Shown: positions 38,201 through 50,200 of the stretch, piece after piece
Layout of the letters: each line of letters begins with the position of its first letter
Position numbering within the stretch: position 1 is the first letter of the stretch
Notes under the pieces: generated by a model
Told to the model about the DNA's origin: nothing
Databases searched by the model: none
The model's input: only the letters and a program-made list of their open reading frames with translations
From: Pseudeuparius sepicola
Lineage: Eukaryota > Arthropoda > Insecta > Coleoptera > Anthribidae
Direction: 5' to 3'
DNA length: 64,000 nt
Assembly: GCA_963920635.1 (NCBI GenBank)
Contig: OY987305.1
Span: forward strand, 3,821,153-3,885,152
Program-made: the position numbers and the translations under genes

Positions 38201-41200
38201 TTTGATAATACTCCACTTGAAATTACATTCACGAATGGTCGTGGAGAAAATACAGTCTGTTACTCGGTTAGAATGAAAAAATTCGATACCTGGTGCGCGT
38301 CATAATAAGTATTTTCGAACGTGGTTTAAGTTAAATAAAATGAGTGAAAATATGGGGGGATTTTGATATGGAATTTGATAATACTCCACCTGAAATTACA
38401 TTCACGAATGATCGTGGAGAAAATGCAGTCTGTTACTCGGTTAGAATGAAAAAATTCGATACCTGGTGCGCGTCATAATAAGTATTTTCGAACGTGGTTT
38501 AAGTTAAATAAAATGAGTGAAAATATGGGGGGATTTTGATATGGAATTTGATAATACTCCACCTGAAATTACATTCACGAATGATCGTGGAGAAAATGCA
38601 GTCTGTTACTCGGTTAGAATGAAAAAATTCGATAAAATTCCACTTGTATCGAATTTTTTCATTCTAACCTCATTACAGAATCTACTATTCCTAAGAAAAA
38701 GAAATTCTTTCACAAAGTGAGAGAAATTATAATTATCTGGGTGGGTTTATATGGAGCGCCTTTTTACTTTTTAATGACAAGTCGAAATATTAAAACGGCG
38801 CGCATTCTGTGTGTAATTTCAGTTTAAAAATGTTCTACTTAATGATAAATCAACGATTTGTCCCAATTTTATTACAATTTGTTCTTATAAATAATTGAAG
38901 CAGTGTCAATTTTTAGCTTAAAAATTAAGTATATCGTCGTCGAACGTGTAATACCTCCAATGTGACAATTAGGGCCAAATTCGGGTTTTGACACATTTAG
39001 GTTCATTTTAACATTGCGCGTCTATGTAGAAAACCTACAATGTGAAATAATAGTATTTACCCCTACCTACACCTGATATTAACAACTCTAATGTGCTGCG
39101 GTACTGCAGAATGAGACAAAAACATCTCTTATGTGCATTTACGTAACATCGTTGATATTACCCGTTCTAAAAATATCTCCGATGTGACGTCTGGCTGTCA
39201 CATTGGATATATTTTGATATTTCGATTCAGTACATCGGAGCTATTCTTCGTGTAAAATTTATAATCTCAATGTTTTGATAGTTAGGTATAGTATTTCTAA
39301 AGTCACTTGAAACAGCATAAAAAACTCTAATTGCATAAAAAACACTAATATAGGACATAAGCGTCACGCAGTTTTTTAAAGATATACATATTCTACAAGC
39401 AACATAATAATTCACTTTTAAGGGTTTTTTAAGGTTATCGTCAAATACAACGTAAAGGCTAATGCACCATACAATATTGTCAAAAGGTCTCTAAAAAGCC
39501 ATATCGATTACAACTATTTACGCAAGTATATCCTAAAATCTGTGAAATTATCGCACGCCTATCCAGCGCATTTCGCTGTACAAGTGGCCAGCCGTCGAAC
39601 AGTGTAGCCCATGCAAGTATTGGTGATATTATATTAGGCGAGCATGCAGTCACTTGATTTTACTACAATATCTATCGTCTCTGTGTCCTTCATCTCCTTC
39701 TACTTCTAATACCAGGACTACCAGGTGCGGTTTAATATGGTTAAAAAAGTGTTTTGTCATGTATTTTATTGCCGGAAGTGCCTGTTCTCGAACTACCCTG
39801 GTATAATATAAAAAAAACTCACTTGGAACACAAGCGATATACGAGCGCGATCTATTTCATAGCATTTACCACGCTCTGCTACTGGTAAAAATACCAGACT
39901 TATCAGCAGAAATCACCCGTCTAGAATTCAAAGGTTTTTATGCTGTTCCAAGTGACTTTAAAAATACTATACATTTAATTTTAGTGCTTGAGTATTTAAA
40001 GCTTTAAAAAAAAATTGTTTAAATAACTGCGCCAATGTTGAATGTAGAATGTTTTAAATAGTTTTAAGTAGGTACCTACTTGCACATTGTAAATTTTATT
40101 ACCTTATTATCTGATGGTATGAACCTACAGAATATAGGTACTGTCTCATTTGCCAGTTGGCCCACGCTTTATACCTATTTGACCATAATTTAAAAAATCA
40201 TTTATAATTTTTAATAAACACTTTTTAATAATTTCCCTACCAAAACACAAACAGTAATATTAATATTTATTCAAGGCATGGACGTAGGTAATGTTTCGCT
40301 AAAATACAATTTTGAAAATCTAATTTTCACTTTGATCTATAAAAAGAATGTTCCCGTGTTACATTTGGATCACATGTATATTAGGTGGACGCATTGAGTA
40401 AACGTATTCCTTTATTCAGTGGTGGAAGGTAAGGCCGAGGATAATGTTTTGTAGTAAATATGTATTGCGTTAATAATTTCTTATATTGTTGGAATTTATT
40501 CCCATCGATCGTGGAAATTATTCCCAGAACTCCCTCCTGTTACATACTATCACAGAGAAGACCAGAATCCAGAATACAGAGAGTCGCATCTTGTCAAATA
40601 TATCAAATGGAGCCCAACTTTTACGTAATTTTTCACACACCTGATAAGATGGTTCAGATAAATTATGAAGTAGACTGTGTACTTCATTTATTATAGATTA
40701 ATTTAAAACTGAGAAAGAAGATCCACAGTGACCTACAATGGATTAATTACCGTTTAAAGTCTGGCTCAATTTGACAAGAGTAAACTAGATAATGGGTTCA
40801 TAGGAAGGCCTGAAAAGGACACTCGCCTTTTTTTCTAGATCCGCTCCTAAAATTTTGACTTATAAGTCGAAACTTTAAAATTTTGACTTATAACTCGAAG
40901 CTTTAAAGTTTTGACTTATAATAAGTCGAAATATTGACCATCAATATTTCGACTTATAAGTCGAAATCGAGGTCGAAATAATAGTTCAATATATTTCGAA
41001 TTATAAGTCGAAGCTTTAAAGCTTCGATTTATAGTCGAAATTTTGGGTCAATATTTCTAAATTTTAAAGTTTCGACTTATAAGTCGAAATTTTAGAAGCG
41101 GAAATATAAAAAAAGGCGAATGTCACTTCCACGCCTTCGTAGGTTCATGGCCATTTTCTGAGATTCTTGTTTGTTTTTCAATAGCTCCATAATTTGTAGG

Positions 41201-44200
41201 TATAACGTATTTTTTCATTATTAAACTTTGATTAAAAAATACATGTCTTCTTAGATTATTGCTATTTACAAGCCTGAAAAATACCAACAATGTGCTATTG
41301 GACAAGAATATAATTCCTCCATTGTGATTAAAAAATCAGTTTTTTTGTCTTTATTTACCTTCTACTGCTATCACACCTTAATTAATTAGTTTGTTTAATT
41401 TTTTTACAATATACTATGCATTAAAGTATTTTAGATATGATATAATTTAACAATGACAAGTTTTTTGGCTTTCCTGAAAAATTTGATTTTTTTCACATTG
41501 GAGATATTACACGCTCGACGACGATATTCAATATTTTATATTAAAAATTACTCGCGGATCTTTATTTTGCAACAACTAAAGGGTTTACATAATTTTTTAG
41601 GACAAATCGATGACTTGCCATTAAAAATTCGTAAATCAAAGATTTCATATCAATAAATTCTATTTTTGTATAAAGTCAGCGATTTGCAACTAATAATTAC
41701 ATTTTTCATGACAAATCAACGATATACGGTGAAAAATTTAATTTTTGAGAACAAATTAAAGATTTGCCATCTGATCTCACTAGACCGCAAATGAAGCTAT
41801 CCGAGATCACCACTTACCACAAATTAAATGAAAATAATTCATATACTTACGTATGTCTATTCCGTACGAAATTCATGCGTGCAAGTGGAACACGCAAACG
41901 CAAGAGAAGCCCGCCAACGATCAACCAAGGATGTTCAAGTTTTAGAAAAGGAAGCATAACCACTAATTAAGTTTGAAAAGTATTTATTTATTAATTTGGA
42001 TTTATAACTAACAAAAATAAACCTACAACATATCTTCGTCTTCTTCAGGCGGAACTTGGAATGTCTCAAATTCATCCAGAAACTCATACGGTTAGACGGA
42101 AATATCCCATAAAGCTTTTTTCATCACGTCGAAATTCAACTGCAAGTAGGGCCGAGGATTTCGTCTTGAAAGCTTATACTGTGAAGAGTAGTCATGCCAG
42201 TTAAAGAAATCGTCTATTCCCAACGGCAAGACTGTAACTTTTTTGGAATTTGTCTCTTTGACACACTCCACAAAATCTGGAAAATCGTAAATTTTTTTAC
42301 GCCTTCTTAAGACCTGTTCCACTTGATGGTGGAACGAGCAAGCCGACATAAATGTCCCGGCTCGAACTTAAGAGTTAGTTTTGAAAGATTTATATAATAG
42401 GCCAGTCGCCAAGTATTATAAAATAGCTGATGGCGGGAGCGGAGCAATTCCGGACAATTGGAAATAATTTTAGTTTTTTTCATTTCACGTTAAGAAGCAC
42501 GTATAAAATTTGCACCCCCTCAGTGAGCCCGGATTTGGCTGCCATCTCGAAAAAAGTGGCTAAAAAATTGCTTTTTTTTTTCATTATTTGTCAATAACTC
42601 GAATCCTATAAACTTTAGAGCAAAGTTAAAGAACGAAAGAAAGAAAATTAAAGAACAGAAAAAACTCTATAAAAAATGTTCTGTGTGGTTTTTCCATACG
42701 ACTACCCGTGTCTAAGTTATATCGGCTTTAAAAAGTTGAATATATTATAGGCATTTATTATTTTCTCTATTCTAGACATATTTTGTTTTATATGATACAG
42801 ATGTTGAATATATTCAGGATGATATTGAGGATTATATTGAACAACCGGTAACATAAAAAAAATGAAGAAACTCTGATGAGCCTTCCACCTCAAAAGAAAC
42901 TTAAGTTGGTGACATAGTGGGTTAGGCCTATTATTGGGGAGACACTAAAAAAAACCGCCGGGTACTTTACCCTCAGGGCAGCACCCCGAGCGATAATGCC
43001 ATTAAACTTGATTTTCCACCAGTCGCGCAACAATACAAATATAGCCACCTTTCGGTCATAGTGAAAATTTACTTTGCGTTTCTATGGAAACTTCAAGATG
43101 GCCGCTCAAGGTGGTGGGGAAACAAGTACAGTTAACCCTGGCTAATCGAACACGTATATTATATCGAACTTTAGTTTTGTTCCCTTAAAATTCTATACTT
43201 CGGGTAGTCGCACGGAAAAAAACACATAGAACATTTTTTATTGGGTTTTTACTCTTCTTCAATTTTGGTAACTACATATTTTGCACTAAAGTTGATAGGA
43301 ATCGAGTTATTCACAAATACTGGGGAAAAAATGCATTTTTAGCCACTTTTTCCTAGATGGCGGCCAAATCCGGGCTTTGACGGGGGTGCAAATTTAATAA
43401 GTGCTTTCTAACACCAAATCAAGCAAAATAAAATTTATTCCAGCTTATCCAGATTTGCTCCCGCTATCAGTGCACCTGCCGACTGGCCTATAAGTAGAAT
43501 TAATAATAAAAACAAAAAAGCTAAAAAGCGTCAAATTTTTGTTTTGGGCCGAACAGTTGTCGAGCCACAATATTATTTCCGTTGCGTCCCTATACTTCAA
43601 CGGAAAGGCAAAGAAAGCACTAACTATGTCTTCTTTTGATCTACCCGAAATCGCTTCATGCCATAAGACTGCAGTTGTAGTTGGCAATGCATTTTGCTTT
43701 CCGCCGACAGGTACAAAGCTTTCGTTAAAGGCAATTATTATAGTATAAACAAATTTATCTTCTATAAACCAATCTGTATTTACTTTTACCACGGACTAAC
43801 CACTAGTGATGGGCAGAATTGAGTAAAAGTATCGATAGTACTCGATTCTTTAAAGTACTTATAGTATTCGAGTACTGGTGTACGAGTACCGAGTACGAGT
43901 ACTCAGTATTGCTATTGAACAACGAATACAGTATCGAAAACACAAAACATAGAGGTTCAGCGTTATTAGGGTTGATTTTATGGTGTTTGCCAGTGTTTGG
44001 TCTTCCTGTACTCGACTCTCAGGTTCTCGGCACAATATACTCTCGTGGACGGCAAAGACAAAACATAAGAAAAGTAAGAAAACAGAAAAGTTAGGTTAGG
44101 TCACGAGTCACGATACATGCATCCACACATGTATCGTAGGTTTTATTTTTCCTCCTCTTCTAAAAAAGTTTGAGTACTTGTAATCGATACTTATTCGATT

Positions 44201-47200
44201 CTTAAAAGTACTCACATACTAAGTACTCGATTCTCAAAAATATTCGATTCTGCCCATCACTACTAACCACTACGACAGGTTGGGTTAGAGCATATGACGT
44301 ACGTTACAAAAACCTACCGTTTTGTGGATTTGTGATTTGATCAGATCCACACGCCGTTTTAATATTTAATGACAAATCGTCGATTTGTCCTAAAAAATAC
44401 AATTTTTCATGACAAATCATAGATTTGTCATAAAAAAATCGATTTTTAATTGCAAATCGACAACATGTGCTAAAAAATTGGATTTTTGATAGCAAATCTT
44501 CGATTTACCATAACATATTTTATTTTTATTATAAAAATCTCGAATTGCGCTTAAAAATGTAATTGGTTTGTGACATACTAATTTTTTTGCTAAAAAAATC
44601 AATGGGTGCTATTTTTTATATAAAATATTATTTGGAGTACCTAATTATTCATAAAAAGAATTAGGTATATACATAAATAAAGGGTAAATTATTGCAAATC
44701 GATGATTTGCGATTAAATATTAAAAAGGCACTCCATAGTTTATCCAAGCCAATTTAACGTAATTTAACATTAATGTAATAAAAGAGAGAAGTTAAAATAT
44801 AATTTTCCCCCAAAAATTAACGCACCACCAAAAAAACAGGGTATAATTGAGACACCCGGTATTTATAAAAAAAAGGTTTCTATGCAAATACAGTGAGTAC
44901 ACCAACGTTCTGGAAGAGACAACCTATCATTAAAAAAAAAATTCGTCCAAATCGGACTATTGGTTTTGACAAATATTTACTTTAAACTTTTGGGTATTTT
45001 TTGGTGGTGCGTTAATTTTTGGGGGAAGTGTATGTTATTCAATACTGATGTTTATGCAGCATAATTTAACGTAAAAGTTATCCAACTCTTAACTTTTGCA
45101 TTAAAATTAAAGAAAAAATTTGTTTATGCATGCATAATTTGCCAACAGTAAGATACAAACTCACAACTAGTGAGAAGAAAAACTCCCTAGCACTAATTGT
45201 TTATTATTAATTATTTAGGATGGTTATGGGTTAGGTTTTGTTTTTTTGTGATGAAGGGCGAAGTCCTATGTCCTATGTCACCCAGGGGGTCTCCGATATT
45301 GAAATCGAGAACTCCTCGTGCGAAAATTTGATTTTGACATTTCCTCCTTTGACATTTTTCCTCCTCAGTATGTAATAATATACTGTTACTTACATTTTAC
45401 ATTTTCGGCCTTTCTTTTTTTTTAGATTTTTTAAATTTAATTCAAACTGACGTTCTTTTTTTAACGCCTGGCGAGAAGTTCAATGCTCTTGGTAACACAG
45501 AAATATTCCTTAATTATTATCAAGGAAATTACTTACACTTATCTTCCATGGAGGTAGATCAATATATATTTTTTCAATTTTTTGTTGCATTATTGAAAAC
45601 AAACATCTTGAGTCATGAATCTGTGACAAACAAAATGGCTGCCACTTGAAATTGACAGTTGAACAACATAGGAACTTTTTTTTTTTCTAAAAGGTAGGTG
45701 GTAATTCTGTGAATTGCTTTATCCTTTGTGCTTGGCCATTTTTGTTGTTTGACAGTAGGTATTGGATATTCAGATCATATTTTCTAAAAAGTAAAGGAAA
45801 TTGTTGCATCTCAGGTAAATTTTGCAGTCCTGTAAATTTCTCGATTTTTGTGTTGTGTGGTAATCTCCATATTGTGTGACGCGAGTGTATGAAATAGGCG
45901 CAACATTTTTGTGATTTTATTGTGCAAATATTCGCTGCCGCAATTCGCGTTTCGCGACAATCGCGACTGTATGAACTTCGCTCAATAGGTAAGATGGAAT
46001 AGGCGCAATTTTGCGATTTTATCGTGCCAATATTCCGCGATTCGCGGCCGTATGAACCACGATACAATAATGGGTGAGTTTTTAAAGTCACCAAAAATAT
46101 GTGGTGGAATCCATCAGGCCAGTCAAAAGTGCAGAAATTTCTGAATGGAGCTTGCATTGACGGATTGCTTCACAATATTTGTGCTGATTTTAAAAAGTCG
46201 CCCAACGTGTTTATTGTAATATTATGAACTTGGCTGAACCCACTGAAGTTTGATTTGCAATTCTCTGCAAGTTTCTCGATTTTTGTGTTTGGTGGTAACC
46301 TTTCCAATGTGTGTTTTGTAGTAATGACATTTACTCGATGTAGGGAATTTTTGATGTTAGCTTTAGTACTGTTGGAAATCTAGAATGTTCTTTCGTAAAT
46401 AAAAGAAATTCTTGCCAGTAGGTATTGGATATTCAGATCATTTTTCTTTTCCAAAAAGTAAAGGAAATTGTTGCATCTCAGGTAAATTTTGCATTCCTGT
46501 AAATTTCTTGATTTTTGTGTTGTGTGGTAATCTCCATGTTGTGAGACGCGAGTGTATGAAATAGGCGCAACATTTGTGATTTTATTGTGCAAATATTCGC
46601 TACCCCAATTCGCGTTTCGCGACTGTATGAACTTTGCTTAATAAGTAAGATGAAATAGGCGCAACTTTTGCGATTTTATCGTGCCAATATTCCGCGATTC
46701 GCGGCCGTATGAACCACGATACAATAATGGATGAGTTTTTAAAGTCACCAAAAATATGTGGTGGAATCCATCAGGCCAGTCAAAAGTGCAGAAATTTCTG
46801 AATGGAGCTTGCATTGACGGATTGCTTCACAATATTTGTGCTGATTTTAAAAAGTCGCCCAACGTGTTTATTAGAGGTGGAAAACTATCGATAGCACTAT
46901 CGATAGTATCGATAGTTTTTGACTATCGAAAATATCGATAGTTTTATAGACTATCGATAGTATCGTACAGGTGGTGCCATCTGGTGGAGGAGACCAGTAG
47001 TTCGTAGTCTTCCTGCCCTTGTACATGATTGGGTGCTATTTATCGTGCGTTTTTTGCGACACATCATGCACAAACGGTTATGATTGTTATGTGTATCTCA
47101 GAAAAATAAAAAACATAGAAATGGCATCTGTAGATTGAAATGTTTGTAAGGGGTAGCACTTTTTATACTCTATTATTTATTTACTAGTTAAAGTTTAACA

Positions 47201-50200
47201 GCGTTGCCAATAATTCATAATGAAACACTTATTTCTCTGGTAATAATTAAAATAATCTTCAGGATCAAATTGCAAGTAATAGTTTTTCAACAGTGGTTTC
47301 CATTGTATGTAGGGACTAGGGACATACCCAGTGGCAAATACATTTGCTTTGAAGTAAATAATGGTAGATAATAGGTATATGTTATTTATGTATTGATGAG
47401 ATGAAGTCTGCCTGACTAATAGATTAATCTAGTATTTATAATTATCTAGACACTTATTATGCAGTATTTCTATACTACGTGTAGTACTTTAATCTGTGAT
47501 ACAACTAAGGAAACAATAATATAGGTACTAGGTACCTACAATTACCAATACCAATCGCACAATCTGACAAACGCGCAAATCGGCCTAGAGTGTGCCTCAC
47601 CTTGTGTTTGACACAACTGGTGCTGTGTCTTTTAGAAGCAATTTTTCGCTGTTTTTAAGTGTTTCTTAAGTGTTCGTCGGTTTAAAATGCTTATATATAC
47701 AATTAAGTTATACGTTATGATCAAAAAAAGTGTATTGTTTGCAACTCAAGCAACTCGCCAAAGGAGGTTACATATCATGCGTAAGTACATAGGCGTACCT
47801 AGTTCGGGGCACGGTAAAAGATACCTTTACCACCACAGGGAAAATAATTCTCAACATGGGTATCAAACGAAAGGGCTCGACGGGTAGAAAACAATAAGGT
47901 GAATGACGTCATAATAAATCTAATATGGCGGCCTCCCCAAGACGGCGGATTGCCTAATTCTTCACAACATCCTCGACATGGATATCAAATGAAAGGATTT
48001 GAAGAGTAGAAAACGATAAGGTGACTGACGTCATACTAAATCCAATAGGGTGCCCCAAGATGGTGGACTAAATTTCTTTATTACCACTCTTCTGAGATGG
48101 GAGTCAAATAGGTACTAAAAAAGCACAAAATAAAATAAATAATAAAAAACCTTTTTAAAAACAAGCTTTTATTTAAGTAAGCCATTTACTAAAACGGATA
48201 AAATAAGTTTAGGTTTTCGTTAAGATAATTCAATGCCAAACTGCGACAAGCTTTTTTAAATCAAAAAGCTTGTTGCGCAAACTGTAAAGAAAATATATTC
48301 TTTGGCATGTACTTGCTTATCAACTAATCACTGTCCGATAAAATTAATTGGTACCTACCTACTTTTATGAACATCTCGCGCGACGAGCTTGTTGAAGTGT
48401 GGCATTGAATTATCTTAACGAAAACCTATACTTATTTTATCCGTTTTAGTTCATGGCTTAAATAAAAGCTTGTTTTTAAAAAGTTTTTATTTTTTATTTT
48501 TTTATATTGTGTTCGCCGAACAATCCCCAACTAGTAACTGTCACTAACATTGATAAGTTTAAATTTTAGAATTGACGCGTACTAGTTGTACCTGGGGTTA
48601 TACTTCAATTTTTATAAAAAAATTGAGATATAAAGACAAATATATTTTTTCCTAGTTTTATAACTATTTTAAAAAAATAAGAGGTACGCCACTGCCTTGT
48701 AATCATTAGCACCAGATCTGTCACCCGAACTGTAAACATTATTTTTTATTATGAGAACAAACTTGCCAATACAAAGCCAGTTTTACCTATTTTATTTTTC
48801 TGAGATGTGTATGAACTTGATATAAAGAAAGGCTATATATTTTCGTTTTGTGTTTTGTGGTTTACTACACAGGCAGATTAGTAATTAGTACTATTGTTGA
48901 TTACAGATTCACGGTCGATTGTTTATAAATTATTATTTATTGTTTTTTTTTGAGTTTGGGTGGAGGTGCATAATATTTATTTGTCAGTTTTACTGTCCTT
49001 TTTACAATTAAAAAAAGACTTTGAACATTCCGATAGTACTGTCGATACCGATACTATCGATAGTTTTTTCGAAAAATATCGAAACTATCGATAGGAAAAA
49101 CTATCGATAGTTTCGTATCGATATAGTTTAGTATCGATATTATGAACTTGGCTGAACCCACTGAAGTTTGATTTGCAATTCTCTGCAAATTTCTCGATTT
49201 TTGTGTTTGGTGGTAACCTGTCCAATGTGTGTTTTGTAGTAATGACATTTACTGGATCTAGGGAATTTTTGATGTTAGCTTTAAAACAGGAAACAGGAAG
49301 TAGTGTTGGAAATCTAGAATATTCTTTCCTAAGTAAAAGAAATTCTTGCACAAAATGAGAGAAATTATAATTATCAAGGTGGGTTTATGCCAGCCAATTT
49401 AACGTAATTTAACATTAATGTAACGTAAGAGAGAAGTTAAAATATATGTTATTCAATGGGGGTATTTATGCAGCATAATTTAACGTAACGTAAAAGTTAA
49501 CCAACTTTTAACTTTCGAAAAAAACTTTGTTTATGCATGCATAATTTACCAATAGTTAGAAACAAACTCACAACCAGTGAGAACAAAAACTCCCTAGCAC
49601 TGATTGTTTATTATTAATTATTTAGGATGGTTATGGGTTAGGTATTGTTTTTTGCGATGAAGGGCGAAGTCCTATGTCACCCAGGGGGTCTCCGATATTG
49701 AAATCGAGAACTTATAGATCACGTGCGAAAATTTGATTTTGGCATTTCCCTGTGAGTTTACAGGTTTTTAACACATCACATCCCATCCCATACTTACATT
49801 CTTACCACATGCAAACTAGCATTTTCCCGAAAGAAGATTCCACCACTTATTAGACAAATCCCCTTCAATATCCCGCAAAGAAAGCACTTTTACCACCGGC
49901 TTGTGCTTCTTCCAGGGCGTCCAAGTGCCTGACGAAAATTTGACACCGCAGCAAAGGCAGCACCGAGAAGAGAAGCTAGTCACCATGCGGAAGTTGCAGC
50001 AGATGCTGTTCCCCGAAAGCTCCGGGGGCGACGGGGCCCAGGACCCCAACCAGCAGGGGCAGCCGCCGAACGCCCAGCAGGGGCAGCAGCCCAACGCCCA
50101 GCAGGGCCAGCCGCCGAACGCCCAGCAGGGCCAACAAGGGCAGCCGGCCCAACCCGGGCAGGCGGCGCCCGCGCCCGACTGGCAAAGGCAGCGGCAGATG

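Larger units (their letters stand above)
38750..44737 (-). mobile_element. 6-kb DNA transposon with TATGGAG ends
   Basis: Left TATGGAGCGCCTTTTTA, right the complement of TATGGAGTGCCTTTTTA, flanked by GTTTA (5 bp; 6 if the end is ambiguous). The empty site GGGTTTATGCCAGCCAA is present at about 49383, so both borders are supported by a sister copy. Internally there are long inverted regions (about 38935-38965 with 41495-41530), a palindrome array and a decayed DDE-type transposase on the minus strand. IS3EU or Dada-type elements have comparable duplications; class not settled. Confidence 0.75.
46872..49138. mobile_element. TATCGATAG-rich insertion, 2.3 kb
   Basis: Sister copies read GTTTATT then ATGAACTTGG continuously (46211-46240); here they are separated by DNA beginning AGAGGTGGAAAACTATCGA and ending in more CTATCGATAG repeats. 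Both ends are built of ACTATCGATAGT palindromes. No clear target duplication, so an end may be lost. A 1.7-kb transposon is nested inside. Confidence 0.65.
33600..49780. repeat. Cluster of a complex repeat, several copies
   Basis: Four blocks recur in changing combinations. Block with CTAACGCCTGGCGAGAAGTT: 33689-34060, 35380-35612, 45361-45720. Block with GCGGCCGTATGAACCACG and ATGTGATGGAATCCATCA: 34197-34625, 35642-36000, 36426-36850, 45757-46217, 46420-46870. Block with CCAATGTGTGTTTTGTAGTA: 34063-34200, 46228-46420, 49138-49350. Block with CACCCAGGGGGTCTCCGATA: 34627-35360, 45119-45310, 49530-49745. Together they look like several copies of one roughly 1.5-kb unit broken by later insertions. 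Open frames inside are repeated and lack homology. Confidence 0.8.
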
